DNA of 14,885 bases, taken from NCBI GenBank assembly GCA_023250495.1, contig JAHFAP010000051.1:1-14885 (forward strand), written 5' to 3'. Shown here in pieces: positions 1-7,765 of the stretch. The notes beneath the pieces were generated by a model, which was given only the letters and a program-made list of their open reading frames with translations, had not been told where the DNA came from and made no database searches. A program made the position numbers and the translations under genes. This DNA comes from Deltaproteobacteria bacterium (lineage in GTDB: Bacteria; Desulfobacterota; Binatia; UBA9968). Numbering within the stretch: position 1 is the stretch's first letter; the number at the start of each line of letters is the position of its first letter.

Positions 1-32
1 CTCCTAAGGTAGGGTTACCACACCTTAAGGAG
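1..32. repeat. imperfect inverted repeat (hairpin) at the window edge
   Basis: CTCCTAAGGT at 1-10 pairs with ACCTTAAGGAG at 22-32, leaving a single-base bulge and a loop of about 11 bases. It lies inside the stretch where the UbiD frame has lost family resemblance, so it may belong to an inserted element or to a spacer rather than to coding sequence. No T-run follows on either strand that would make it a convincing terminator. Confidence 0.5.
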
Positions 33-118
33 AATGAGCTGCGCGAAAAATGCTGAAACACCGAATAGTTAGACTTGCTATCTATCATGAAAAAGCACCA
101 CTGACGGGACACGCTACC
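1..118. other. possible insertion or rearrangement boundary inside the UbiD gene
   Basis: Left of about position 118 the minus frame stays open, but the protein (GSVSRQWCFFMIDSKSN and onward) does not resemble the expected UbiD C-terminus, where a Leu-Asp-Pro motif normally follows the valine-rich strand. This stretch is also visibly richer in A and T than the gene. Read on the minus strand, it begins with GGTAGCGTGTCCCG, which could be the terminal repeat of an insertion sequence. No transposase is in view, because the window ends. An assembly join or a divergent UbiD tail are the alternatives. Confidence 0.3.
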
Positions 119-1360
119 GACGTTTTTGATGATGTCCACGTCCTGGTCCGCCTGCACGCGCGTGGCCACCGCCCACATGACTTCTTCTTCGTTATAGATG
201 TTGATATCGGCATCCACCACGACGACGTGCTTGACGAAATCGCAGCCGCCCAGAGCAGCGAGCGCGGCCTGCTTGGTCTCGCCGTCAACTTTTTTGTCGA
301 TGGAGATGTAACAGTTGAATCGGCAGCAGCCGGAGATGGGAAAATGGACCGCCTTGGTCGTCGGCACGACGCCGCGAATCAGATTGAAGAGGCTTCCCTC
401 TTTGGGAATTCCTCCGAGCACCCAGGTGTCGCGGTGGCCGGTGAAGATATGCTGAAAGATAGCATCGCTTCGATGCGTGATAGCGGCAACTTCAATAACG
501 TTTCGAAGCCGCTGCGGGCCATAGTAACCGGTGAATTCACCGAAGGGTCCCTCGACCTCTTTGACGTCGGGGAGCACGTGCCCCTCGATGATCATCTCGG
601 CATCCGCCGGCACCATGAAATCGTTTCCCCAAGTCTCAGAGGCTGTGAGCCTGAGCGGCTCTCCCATGATCGCCCCTATGCGGGCATAATCGTCGACGCC
701 GAAGGGAGAGACATTCAAAGCTCCGAGATAGAACGCCGGGTGATGGCTGACGACGATGGCGGCCGGCGTCGGCCGCTTCTTCTCTTCGTTCTTCCGATGG
801 ATCTGCCAGTTGTGCCTGGGGGACATGTGAATGCCGAGCCGCCTCGGCCCCTTCACCATGTTGCGCAGAAAGGCGACGTTGTAAAAACCTGCCTCGGGAT
901 CTTTCATCACCGGAGTCATGTCGATATACGGAGCCGGGTCCATGGCGTGATGACGCACGATCGGCAGCTCGTAGAGATCCGCCTGTTCGCCGCGCTTGAT
1001 CACTTTTTTGACCGGCGCTTCGTGGGTCGGAACCACCACCGGCGGAAGCAGCATCTCCTCGCGGCGCGCGTACTCCAGGCTGAGCGCCAGCCCTTCGTCT
1101 TTGGCATCCATGCCTAACGCAAGAGCGCAGCGGCCTCGTGTGGCAAAGAGATTGCTCAAAAGCGGAAACGGAGAGATCTCGCCTCGAAGATTGCGCGGCT
1201 TGGCAAAAAGAATCGCGGGAAACCGCCTCTCATTTTCCAAATGCTGCAACAGCGCGGTCACCTCAAATTGGTCCGGCGCGATTTCGCGCTCGACCCGGAG
1301 AAACTCATCGGGAAGCCGCTCCTCAAGTTTGTGGAGGAAGCCTCGAAGATCCTTTTTCAT
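1..1360 (-). CDS. UbiD family decarboxylase (prenylated-FMN type), partial, C-terminus off the left edge
   Basis: UbiD enzymes reversibly decarboxylate aromatic or unsaturated acids using prenylated FMN. The frame starts at ATG 1360 with MKKDLRGFLHKLEER, the usual UbiD N-terminus, and stays open to the edge (453 residues). The Arg-Glu-Glu catalytic set is visible: Arg166 (in AFLRNMV), then Glu270 and Glu275 in EGPFGEFTGYYG. The 104 and 5 residue spacing equals that of R173, E277 and E282 in fungal Fdc1, numbers I recall rather than looked up. WAVATRVQADQDVDII near residue 400 is also typical. The start overlaps the stop of the upstream gene as ATGA, so it is the last visible gene of the operon. 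From about residue 415 the sequence no longer looks like UbiD and is more AT-rich, so the gene may be broken there. No UbiX flavin prenyltransferase is in the window. The substrate is unknown; a hydroxybenzoate-type acid is inferred from context. Confidence 0.9.
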   Translation of the reverse strand, partial: MKKDLRGFLHKLEERLPDEFLRVEREIAPDQFEVTALLQHLENERRFPAILFAKPRNLRGEISPFPLLSNLFATRGRCALALGMDAKDEGLALSLEYARREEMLLPPVVVPTHEAPVKKVIKRGEQADLYELPIVRHHAMDPAPYIDMTPVMKDPEAGFYNVAFLRNMVKGPRRLGIHMSPRHNWQIHRKNEEKKRPTPAAIVVSHHPAFYLGALNVSPFGVDDYARIGAIMGEPLRLTASETWGNDFMVPADAEMIIEGHVLPDVKEVEGPFGEFTGYYGPQRLRNVIEVAAITHRSDAIFQHIFTGHRDTWVLGGIPKEGSLFNLIRGVVPTTKAVHFPISGCCRFNCYISIDKKVDGETKQAALAALGGCDFVKHVVVVDADINIYNEEEVMWAVATRVQADQDVDIIKNVGSVSRQWCFFMIDSKSNYSVFQHFSRSSFSLRCGNPTLG

Positions 1361-2388
1361 ATCTGGCGGGGCTTCACAGCGCCCTTTTCAAGCTCTAATT
1401 GGATACCGGCCAACTCTGCTAAAGCCCGCTTCACGTAAACCTTGGTCATGCGCTTGCGATACCAGTAGTCCAAGTCGGCGTTGTCCACCGGGTGGGAAAC
1501 TTTTGCTGCAGCCTCGGCCGCAGCCTCGATGGCATCCCTGGTGACCGTCTTGCCTTCAAGCAGATGAGCCGCCTCATCGACTACCACAGGAGCGGAGGCA
1601 ACAGCCGTTAGAACGATCTTGGATGAAAGGCACACGCCCTTCGGGTTGAATTGCATCGCCGCGGCGACTCCGAGCACGGGAAAATCGAAAGAGCCTCGAC
1701 GGCGGAGTTTGAGATAAACATTGCGCTGGCCGAAGGCTGGACGGGGAATCGAAATCCCCTGCAGCACCTCGTTGCTCTGTTTGGTGAGAAAGTTGATGCC
1801 GTCGTCGCGATAGCACTCGTCGAAAAGAACCCTGCGGAGGCCATTGGGCCCGGAGAAAGTCGCAACGGCGCCCAAGCTCACCAACACCGGCGCCGTGTCG
1901 GATGAAAAGACCGCCAAGCACATCTTGCTCTTCGGCGCCACCAGACAGATGTCGCCGTCTTTCTTCATGCAGAAGCCCGCAGCCTGGCGCCAGAAAAAGG
2001 TCTGGTCGTAATAGTTGCAGCGGGTATCAACGAAGACATTGCCGCCGATGGTCCCCACGTTACGGAGCTGGGGCGTTGAGACCGAGCCGGCCGCATGCGC
2101 CAGGGCGGGAAAGAGTTTGTTCACGGCAGGATTTTGCGACACCGCCGTCAGTGTCTCTCCCGCGCCGATCCACATCCCGTCCTTGGTCCCGGGCCGAATT
2201 CCACGAAGCTCCGAAAGAAACCTGAGCGAGACCAGATGCCTCGGCGTGAACTGGCCGCGCTTCATCTTGGGGTAAACGTCCGTTCCGCCGGCGACCGCCA
2301 TCGCCTCCGGTCCGAGATCAGCGAGCAAGCGCCCGGCTTGTTTTAGCGACTTGGCTCTTATGTAATTGAACTCGGGTAATCTAAGCAT
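1357..2388 (-). CDS. molybdenum hydroxylase FAD-binding medium subunit with extra [4Fe-4S] insert (4-hydroxybenzoyl-CoA reductase beta-like)
   Basis: This is the electron-transfer subunit of a heterotrimeric molybdenum hydroxylase. It carries FAD, as shown by AGGTDVYPKMKRG (residues 33-45) and TIGGNVFVDTR (113-123). Between these motifs and the C-terminal domain lies an insert with Cys124, Cys140, Cys148 and Cys157. The 16-8-9 spacing matches the cysteines that bind the additional [4Fe-4S] cluster in Thauera 4-hydroxybenzoyl-CoA reductase beta subunit (HcrB), as I recall them. Xanthine dehydrogenase and CO dehydrogenase lack this insert. The extra cluster is associated with electrons flowing from low-potential ferredoxin to substrate, i.e. 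reduction. The length, 343 aa, fits the family. ATG 2388 lies 6 bases after the large-subunit stop, and the gene's TGA overlaps the UbiD start. The fold is certain; the exact substrate is inferred. Confidence 0.92.
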   Translation of the reverse strand: MLRLPEFNYIRAKSLKQAGRLLADLGPEAMAVAGGTDVYPKMKRGQFTPRHLVSLRFLSELRGIRPGTKDGMWIGAGETLTAVSQNPAVNKLFPALAHAAGSVSTPQLRNVGTIGGNVFVDTRCNYYDQTFFWRQAAGFCMKKDGDICLVAPKSKMCLAVFSSDTAPVLVSLGAVATFSGPNGLRRVLFDECYRDDGINFLTKQSNEVLQGISIPRPAFGQRNVYLKLRRRGSFDFPVLGVAAAMQFNPKGVCLSSKIVLTAVASAPVVVDEAAHLLEGKTVTRDAIEAAAEAAAKVSHPVDNADLDYWYRKRMTKVYVKRALAELAGIQLELEKGAVKPRQI

Positions 2389-2394
2389 TTTCTC

Positions 2395-4770
2395 TTAGCT
2401 CTTCTGTTGGACTCCGACTCCGTCTCCCGGCTGCCACTTGATCGGCGGAGGAAAATCGAACCAGGGTACCGACACGGACTTAAGTCTGCCTTCAAGTGCG
2501 CGGAGGATTTTGTCCGGCGTAATCGGTATCTCATCGATTCTTACGCCGATAGCATCGTACAAGGCATTCGCCACAGCCGGAATCACGGGCAAAAGCGGGC
2601 CCTGTCCCGCCTCTTTCGCGCCGAAAGGACCCTCGGGATCATCAGTCTCTACCAGGATCGTCTCGATAGGCGGCGTCTCCAGCGTCGTCGGGCTTTTGTA
2701 CTCGAGGATCGAGGGATATTTGTGCAGGCCGGATTTTCTGAAGACCTGCTCTTCCATCAGAACTTCGCCGAGCGCCATATAGACGCTCCCCTCGACCTGT
2801 CCCTCGACAAGCAATGGATTGAAAGCCCGGCCGCAATCGTGCGCGATCCATATTTTGTGGAGTTTAATGTCAGCCGTTTCCGGATCACAGGAAAGCTCGA
2901 CGATGGACGTCGTGTAACTGTAGGAGGGCGTGGGGCCGACTCCGGATCCTTTGAAGTTGGCAGGGTGTTTGGGCGGGCTGTAGCTCCCTGTAGCACCCAG
3001 CGTTCCGAATTTCCCCTCCGCTTTCTCCACGCACTCGGCAAAACTGATCGCCCTTTTTGGATAGCTGCGGCTTCGGAGCTGTCCTTCGGCCATCTCCAGA
3101 TCGTCCACAGGCAGCTCAAGAGCTTCGCCTGCGACCGGAAGGAGAATCTCTTTCAACTTGCCGCAGGCCTGAATCGCGGCGTTGCCGGTCATGACCGTGA
3201 CCCGGCTCGAGTAGCTGCCCAGATCGACCGGCGTCAAATCCGTGTCCGCGGTCACGACCCGGATGTCAGCCGGATCGATGCCGAACTCTTCCGCCACTGC
3301 ATAGGCTAGAATCGAGTCTGAGCCTTGCCCGATATCGATCGAGCCGCAGAAAACAGTGATTCCGCCGCCCCGGTCTAATCTGATCTGCACGCCTGAGTGC
3401 GGCATCTCGTTCCGGTAGATGGGAAGGCCCGCCCCGCTGATGTAGGAGCTGGCGGCAAAGCCGATGCCGCGTCCGTAAGGAAGCTGGTGGAACTTTTTCT
3501 TCCAATCTGCTCTTGCCGCCACTTTCTCGATGCATTCTCTGAGGCCGGTGGTGCTGATGCGCAGGCCATTCACGGTGATCGAGTTGGGGTCGACCAATTG
3601 TTTGAGCCTGAGATCGATCGGATCGATGCCGAGCTTCTCGGCAATTTTGTCGAGCTGGACTTCCAGGGCGAAGCGCGGCTGCGGCGTGCCGTGCCCTCTT
3701 TTAGGCCCGCATGGCGGCTTGTTGGTGAAGAGCCGAACGCCTTCGAATTTGTAGGCGGGAAGTTTGTAGGTCACAGTTTGCAGAGCGCCGGTGTAGTAAA
3801 CCGTCGCCAGGCCGTAGCTGCTGTAGCCGCCGCCATCCAAGAACGACCTGAAATGCATCGCCTGGAGTGTGCCGTCCTTCTTGACTCCCGTTTTCACCCA
3901 CATCTTCACCGGATGTCTGCCGCGATGAACGTAGAAGGACTCTTCGCGGGTGAGCGTGATCTTCACCGGCCTGCCGGTGATCATCGCGAGCTTGGCCACG
4001 CAGATCTCGTGCGAGAAGGGATCGCTCTTTCCGCCGAAACCGCCGCCGACCGGAGTCGCGATCACCCGGATGCGGCTCATCGGCAGGCCGAGCACTTTCG
4101 AGAGAGCGCGGTGGAGATAATGGGGCGTCTGGGTCGAGGACCAGAGCGTGAGCTTGTCCTGCGGTCCGTATTGAGCCATCGCGCAGTACTGCTCCATCGG
4201 AAGGTGCGTGTTGCCCTGGAAGAAAAAAGTGTCCTCGAAGATCTCGTCCGCCCGCGCGAAGCCGACGACGACGTCGCCGAATTCGAAGGAGACCGCCTTC
4301 TGGATGTTCGCCCGCCGGTTCCATGAATGGATCCGCTCGCTCTCTTCTTTCGAAGCCAGCGCCTCTTCGATCGAGAGGACCGGCTTGAGGATCTCATAGT
4401 CGACGTCGATGAGCGTCAGGGCCTGCTCTGCCAAAGCTTCACTCGACGCGGCCACGGCGGCCACCGGGTCTCCCACGTATCTGACCTTTTCTACCGCCAG
4501 CGCTTCTTCATCCTGAGTGGACGGCATGATGCCGAACTTCTCCGGAAGATCTTTGCCTGTGATCACAGCAGAGACGCCCTCCAACTGAGCGGCCCTCTCT
4601 GTATGAATGCTGCGGATGCGCGCGTGAGGATATGGGCTGCGGAGCAGCTTCGCGTAGAGCATGCGGGGAAGCTCGATATCATCGGCGTAGCGCGTATCGC
4701 CGGTGCATTTCGCCATGGCATCAACTTTCCGCAGCGGCTTGCCGATAACAGAAAAAGCCTTCTTTCTCAT
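2395..4770 (-). CDS. molybdenum hydroxylase large (molybdopterin cytosine dinucleotide) subunit, 4-hydroxybenzoyl-CoA reductase alpha-like
   Basis: This is the catalytic subunit that holds the Mo-molybdopterin cofactor. The 791 residues contain the usual order of xanthine oxidase family motifs: an N-terminal a/b-hammerhead domain (about 10-120), PVGGGFGGKSD (240-250), PPCGPKRGHGTPQPR (352-366), IDIGQGSD (478-485) and GPFGAKEAGQGPLLP (714-728). In related enzymes the last motif holds the glutamate next to molybdenum; here that position appears to be Gln723. An upstream in-frame ATG at 4839 exists, but ATG 4770 is preferred: AGGAGG ends four bases before it, and it overlaps the small-subunit stop as ATGA. 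The family's N-terminus (SVIGKPLRKVDAMAKCTG) begins just after it. Adjacent small and medium subunits complete the trimer. Reductive dehydroxylation of an aryl-CoA is inferred from the medium subunit; another hydroxylase substrate remains possible. Confidence 0.92.
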   Translation of the reverse strand: MRKKAFSVIGKPLRKVDAMAKCTGDTRYADDIELPRMLYAKLLRSPYPHARIRSIHTERAAQLEGVSAVITGKDLPEKFGIMPSTQDEEALAVEKVRYVGDPVAAVAASSEALAEQALTLIDVDYEILKPVLSIEEALASKEESERIHSWNRRANIQKAVSFEFGDVVVGFARADEIFEDTFFFQGNTHLPMEQYCAMAQYGPQDKLTLWSSTQTPHYLHRALSKVLGLPMSRIRVIATPVGGGFGGKSDPFSHEICVAKLAMITGRPVKITLTREESFYVHRGRHPVKMWVKTGVKKDGTLQAMHFRSFLDGGGYSSYGLATVYYTGALQTVTYKLPAYKFEGVRLFTNKPPCGPKRGHGTPQPRFALEVQLDKIAEKLGIDPIDLRLKQLVDPNSITVNGLRISTTGLRECIEKVAARADWKKKFHQLPYGRGIGFAASSYISGAGLPIYRNEMPHSGVQIRLDRGGGITVFCGSIDIGQGSDSILAYAVAEEFGIDPADIRVVTADTDLTPVDLGSYSSRVTVMTGNAAIQACGKLKEILLPVAGEALELPVDDLEMAEGQLRSRSYPKRAISFAECVEKAEGKFGTLGATGSYSPPKHPANFKGSGVGPTPSYSYTTSIVELSCDPETADIKLHKIWIAHDCGRAFNPLLVEGQVEGSVYMALGEVLMEEQVFRKSGLHKYPSILEYKSPTTLETPPIETILVETDDPEGPFGAKEAGQGPLLPVIPAVANALYDAIGVRIDEIPITPDKILRALEGRLKSVSVPWFDFPPPIKWQPGDGVGVQQKS

Positions 4771-5291
4771 TGGCCCTCCTCGCCCCTGGCGGCAAGCTCC
4801 ACCGCTTCGAGGATTTTCGTGTAGCCTGTGCAGCGGCAAAGATTTCCCGAAAGCGCCTCGCGGACCTCGTCACGAGTGGGATGAGGATTCTTGTCCAAAA
4901 GCACCTTGGCCGTGAGCAAAATCCCCGGAATGCAGTAGCCGCATTGCGTTGCGCCTAAATCCGCGAAGGCGCGCTGGAGCGGATGGGGCTGGCTGTCCCG
5001 CATGAGTCCCTCCACCGTAACGATCTCAGCGTCTTCTGATTCCACGCCTAAAACCAAACAAGAGAGCACGGCATCGCCGTTGATCAGCACCGTGCAGGTG
5101 CCGCATTCTCCCAGCTCACAGCCGTGCTTCGTTCCGGTAAGATTCAAGTCCTCGCGCAGCACCTCGAGCAGCGTCTTGCTGGTCTCGGTGGCGACCTCTT
5201 TGATCTCCCCGTTGACCTTCAGCCGCAGCAGCCGCTTGGCCCATCCTTTTTGGGCCGCATCCGTCTTCGAGCTTTTTTTCCTCTTGGGCAT
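4767..5291 (-). CDS. (2Fe-2S)-binding small subunit of molybdenum hydroxylase
   Basis: This subunit passes electrons between the FAD/[4Fe-4S] subunit and the molybdenum centre. Both diagnostic clusters are present in 174 residues. The plant-ferredoxin-like one has Cys58, Cys63, Cys66 and Cys78 (HGCELGECGTC and LSC). The C-terminal helical one has Cys117 and Cys120 (CGYC) with Cys152 and Cys154 (NLCRCTGY). The first 20 residues are a lysine-rich extension (MPKRKKSSKTD) beyond the usual start of this family. No later ATG precedes the ferredoxin domain. An AGGAA ribosome binding site lies 7 bases before ATG 5291, directly after the stop of the ligase gene 9 bases upstream. The stop overlaps the large-subunit start (ATGA), implying translational coupling and equal output of the subunits. 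Confidence 0.95.
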   Translation of the reverse strand: MPKRKKSSKTDAAQKGWAKRLLRLKVNGEIKEVATETSKTLLEVLREDLNLTGTKHGCELGECGTCTVLINGDAVLSCLVLGVESEDAEIVTVEGLMRDSQPHPLQRAFADLGATQCGYCIPGILLTAKVLLDKNPHPTRDEVREALSGNLCRCTGYTKILEAVELAARGEEGQ

Positions 5292-5300
5292 CAGCGCTTC

Positions 5301-6572
5301 CTATGATTTGAAAAATCTTCTCGCTTTGAGTTCGAAGCGCGGCAGCGTTCCGGGAGAGACCATCTCCACCTGCGGCCGTATCCCGATTGTTTCCCGAAAC
5401 CTCTGCGCCACTTTTTCCGCGAGTCCCTTAGGTGAAACTTCCGGCCTCGGCTCCAACGTCAGCTTCAGCTCCGGCAGGGCGCGTTGCTGAACGGCCTCCA
5501 CCCGGAACTCCTCGATCTCGGGAAACTCTCTCATCACGTTCTCGATCGCGCTGGGAAACACATTCACGCCGCGCACAATGATCATATCATCCACCCGGCC
5601 CAACACGCCACCTTGCAAGAGCATGAAGGGCCGGCCACACCGGCAAGGCTGGTAACTTGGCTGCACCAAGTCGCCGGTCCGGTAGCGGATCACCGGACTG
5701 CCGATCCTGCCAAGGTTGGTGATGACCAGCTCTCCCCTGTCGCCTTCTTTGACCGCTTTGCCTCTCTTAGAATCGATGACCTCGGCGATGAATTCCCGCT
5801 CGTTGAGATGGACGCCTCCGGGTCGAGGCTCGCACTCAAAGCCATAGGCGCCCACTTCGGTCGCGCCCGCGTGGTCATAACACTTGGCGCCCCACAGCTC
5901 TTCAATGAGCTTTTTCGTGCTGGGGATGCTCGCCCCTGGCTCGCCGGCATGGATGGTGATTCTTATGGACGATTGTTGCGCCAGGTTGATCCCGGCCTTT
6001 CTCGCCTCTGATGCCATGTGGAGGGCGTAAGTCGGAGTGCAGACCAGCACGGTCGCTCGATAGTCTATAATCGCCTTGAGCCGCTGCGATGTGGATTGAC
6101 CTCCGCCGGAGATTGCTAATGCACCCATTTTCCGCGCTCCCGCCCAGCCACTCCAAAAACCGATGAACGGCCCAAAAGAAAAAGCAAAATAGATGCGGTC
6201 GCCAGAATGAACGCCGGCCGCGTCAAAGACCGCCTTCCAGCACTCTGCCCACCACTCCCAGGACTCTTCGGTATCGAGCCAGTACATCGGCTTCCCTGTG
6301 GTGCCCGATGTCTGGTGGATGCGGATGTATTTTTCTACAGGAAAAGTCAGGTCGCTGCCATAGGGCGGATGCTCGAGCTGGTCCTCCACCAGCTCGCTCT
6401 TCGTGGTGAAAGGCAAATGCTTGAGTCCTTCCAAGGAGTTGATTTCCGGGAGGCCATTTTTTATCAGCTTCCGGCGATAGAACTCGTTTGTTTCAAAAAC
6501 CTCGCGGAGCATCTGACGCAGTCTTTTGACCTGATGCTCCTCGATGGCCTCTCGGCCGCTTGAAGCTCCCAT
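5301..6572 (-). CDS. PaaK-type aryl-CoA ligase (phenylacetate-CoA ligase family)
   Basis: The enzyme belongs to the ATP-dependent adenylate-forming family and makes an acyl-CoA from an aromatic acid, CoA and ATP. In the 423-aa protein the phosphate-binding loop is QTSGTTGKP (87-95), the A5 motif is AGATEVGAYG (235-244), the ribose-binding motif is RYRTGDL (296-302), the hinge region is GRVDDMIIVRGVNVFP (325-340), and the C-terminal catalytic lysine is Lys416 in LPRFELKARR. CRCG at 310-313 is also typical of PaaK. ATG 6572 is chosen, with GAGAG about 5 bases upstream; a TTG at 6590 in the same frame would add six residues and overlap the previous stop. Placed directly before the reductase subunits, it probably makes their CoA-thioester substrate, for example 4-hydroxybenzoyl-CoA. 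That substrate is inferred; phenylacetate-like acids cannot be excluded. Confidence 0.9.
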   Translation of the reverse strand: MGASSGREAIEEHQVKRLRQMLREVFETNEFYRRKLIKNGLPEINSLEGLKHLPFTTKSELVEDQLEHPPYGSDLTFPVEKYIRIHQTSGTTGKPMYWLDTEESWEWWAECWKAVFDAAGVHSGDRIYFAFSFGPFIGFWSGWAGARKMGALAISGGGQSTSQRLKAIIDYRATVLVCTPTYALHMASEARKAGINLAQQSSIRITIHAGEPGASIPSTKKLIEELWGAKCYDHAGATEVGAYGFECEPRPGGVHLNEREFIAEVIDSKRGKAVKEGDRGELVITNLGRIGSPVIRYRTGDLVQPSYQPCRCGRPFMLLQGGVLGRVDDMIIVRGVNVFPSAIENVMREFPEIEEFRVEAVQQRALPELKLTLEPRPEVSPKGLAEKVAQRFRETIGIRPQVEMVSPGTLPRFELKARRFFKS

Positions 6573-6576
6573 GACA

Positions 6577-6597
6577 CTCTCAACTCTCAACCCTCAA
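6577..6597 (-). repeat. three tandem heptamers at the M24/ligase junction
   Basis: On the minus strand three 7-base units (TTGAGGG, TTGAGAG, TTGAGAG) lie head to tail. They cover the last codons and stop of the second M24 gene and the short spacer before the ligase. The GAG cores supply the only purine-rich ribosome binding sequence for the ligase start. Confidence 0.6.
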
Positions 6598-7762
6598 CCA
6601 AAACCATCTCTTCAGCCGGCTGCGCCAAGGCTTGCAAGCCATTCTGCGTGGCGAGGAAAGGCTGAGTGATGAGGCCATGGCCGCATTCCTTCCCGGCCAA
6701 ACAGACCCGGAGAGTTAGCGCCATGCCGGGTTGGATCTTAACTGCGCCATCTCGACCCAAAAACGGCGCCTCGGTCAGGTCGAGCCCCAACCCATTGCCC
6801 AAACCGTAGGCTTGCAGCGATTCCCTTGCCGGCGCGGACGGGATCTCCTTCAGCCACTCACCCGCGGCTGCGGCAGAGGCTCCGACCTTTGCGCTCTCCA
6901 CGAGCTTGTGGAAAATATTTTTCGCCGTGCTGTGGCTCTGCACCAACTCTGCGGGCGGGCCACCGAGACAGAAAGTCCGGCCCAGCTCGGCCCAGTAGCG
7001 TTGATAAGAAGCCGCGACGGTAACCAGCAGCGCCTCGCCTTTACGAAGGGAAGCAGGACTCGCCGGGCGGAGACCCACATGAGGCTCGGAAGAGCGCGCG
7101 ATCATAAATCTGAAATCCTCGACCCCTTGGCGCCGCGCTTCGCGCTCCACCACGGCCATGATCTCATATTCCTTCTGCCCGGCGCGCGCCTCTTTTCGGA
7201 AAAGAGCGAGCGATTTCTCTAAAATCTCACTGGTGCGCCGCAGCAATGCTTGCTCGGAGGAAGATTTGATCAGCCGGAGCGAGGTCAAGATGTCGCTCAG
7301 GTCGCAAAGCTCCGCCCCTTTGAGAATTTGGTCTATTTTTTCCCATTCGCGCATCGGGATCTGCTCTTCGACGGCTGCCAGCCCGACCCGCTTCGGCTTA
7401 AGACTTCTACCATTGAGCGCGTCGCCCAGCCCCTGAGCGAATTGCGCCACGGACCGAACCTCGCCGATCCAGGTGAGAGTCTTGGAGAACGGATTGTTGC
7501 GGCTCGGCTCCTGCACCACGAGGGCCGGCTCGCCTTCAAGAGGAATCACCGCCATGGCCCCGCGGTTCTTGGGAATAAAGTGAGAGACGAACGCCAGATG
7601 GCCGTAGCGCCGCGAGTCGCCGTAGGCCAACAGAAGATCCGCCCCGCGCTCTTCCATCCCTTGCCTGATGCGGCTCAGACGGCTGCGAAATTCCTGCTCG
7701 GGAAGACGCTGCCTGTCCCACGTGCTGCAGCCTCGGTTCAGTACCGTATGGAGGGTGTCCAT
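6587..7762 (-). CDS. M24 (creatinase/aminopeptidase P-like) protein lacking metal ligands
   Basis: The protein has 391 residues: an N-terminal creatinase-type domain (about 20-165) and a C-terminal pita-bread domain (about 170-385). Active M24 peptidases use Asp-Asp-His-Glu-Glu to bind two metals. Here the matching places appear as Thr248 (LLVTVAASY), Glu259 (WAELGRTF), Asn323 (LGNGLGL replacing GHGxG), Arg352 (ALTLRVC) and Thr366 (GLITQPF). Only the second keeps an acid, so metal-dependent proteolysis is unlikely. Creatinase itself works in this fold without metal, so a C-N hydrolase or a non-catalytic partner is possible. GAGGA lies 7 bases before ATG 7762, and the previous stop is only 3 bases away. 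The adjacent M24 gene suggests a heteromeric pair. Its role in the aromatic operon is unknown. Confidence 0.8.
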   Translation of the reverse strand: MDTLHTVLNRGCSTWDRQRLPEQEFRSRLSRIRQGMEERGADLLLAYGDSRRYGHLAFVSHFIPKNRGAMAVIPLEGEPALVVQEPSRNNPFSKTLTWIGEVRSVAQFAQGLGDALNGRSLKPKRVGLAAVEEQIPMREWEKIDQILKGAELCDLSDILTSLRLIKSSSEQALLRRTSEILEKSLALFRKEARAGQKEYEIMAVVEREARRQGVEDFRFMIARSSEPHVGLRPASPASLRKGEALLVTVAASYQRYWAELGRTFCLGGPPAELVQSHSTAKNIFHKLVESAKVGASAAAAGEWLKEIPSAPARESLQAYGLGNGLGLDLTEAPFLGRDGAVKIQPGMALTLRVCLAGKECGHGLITQPFLATQNGLQALAQPAEEMVLVEG

Positions 7763-7765
7763 GTG

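Noticed and set aside
50..1117. 355-codon open frame on the plus strand
   Set aside because: It is in codon register with the minus-strand UbiD gene and its protein has no family features; the minus frame carries the catalytic motifs. It is an antisense shadow.
3397..4326. 309-codon plus-strand frame antisense to the molybdenum subunit
   Set aside because: It is a shadow of the large subunit, whose motifs run through the same bases; there is no ribosome binding site.
4771..4839. 23-residue extension of the molybdenum subunit
   Set aside because: It overlaps the small-subunit gene, while ATG 4770 has AGGAGG and an ATGA overlap.
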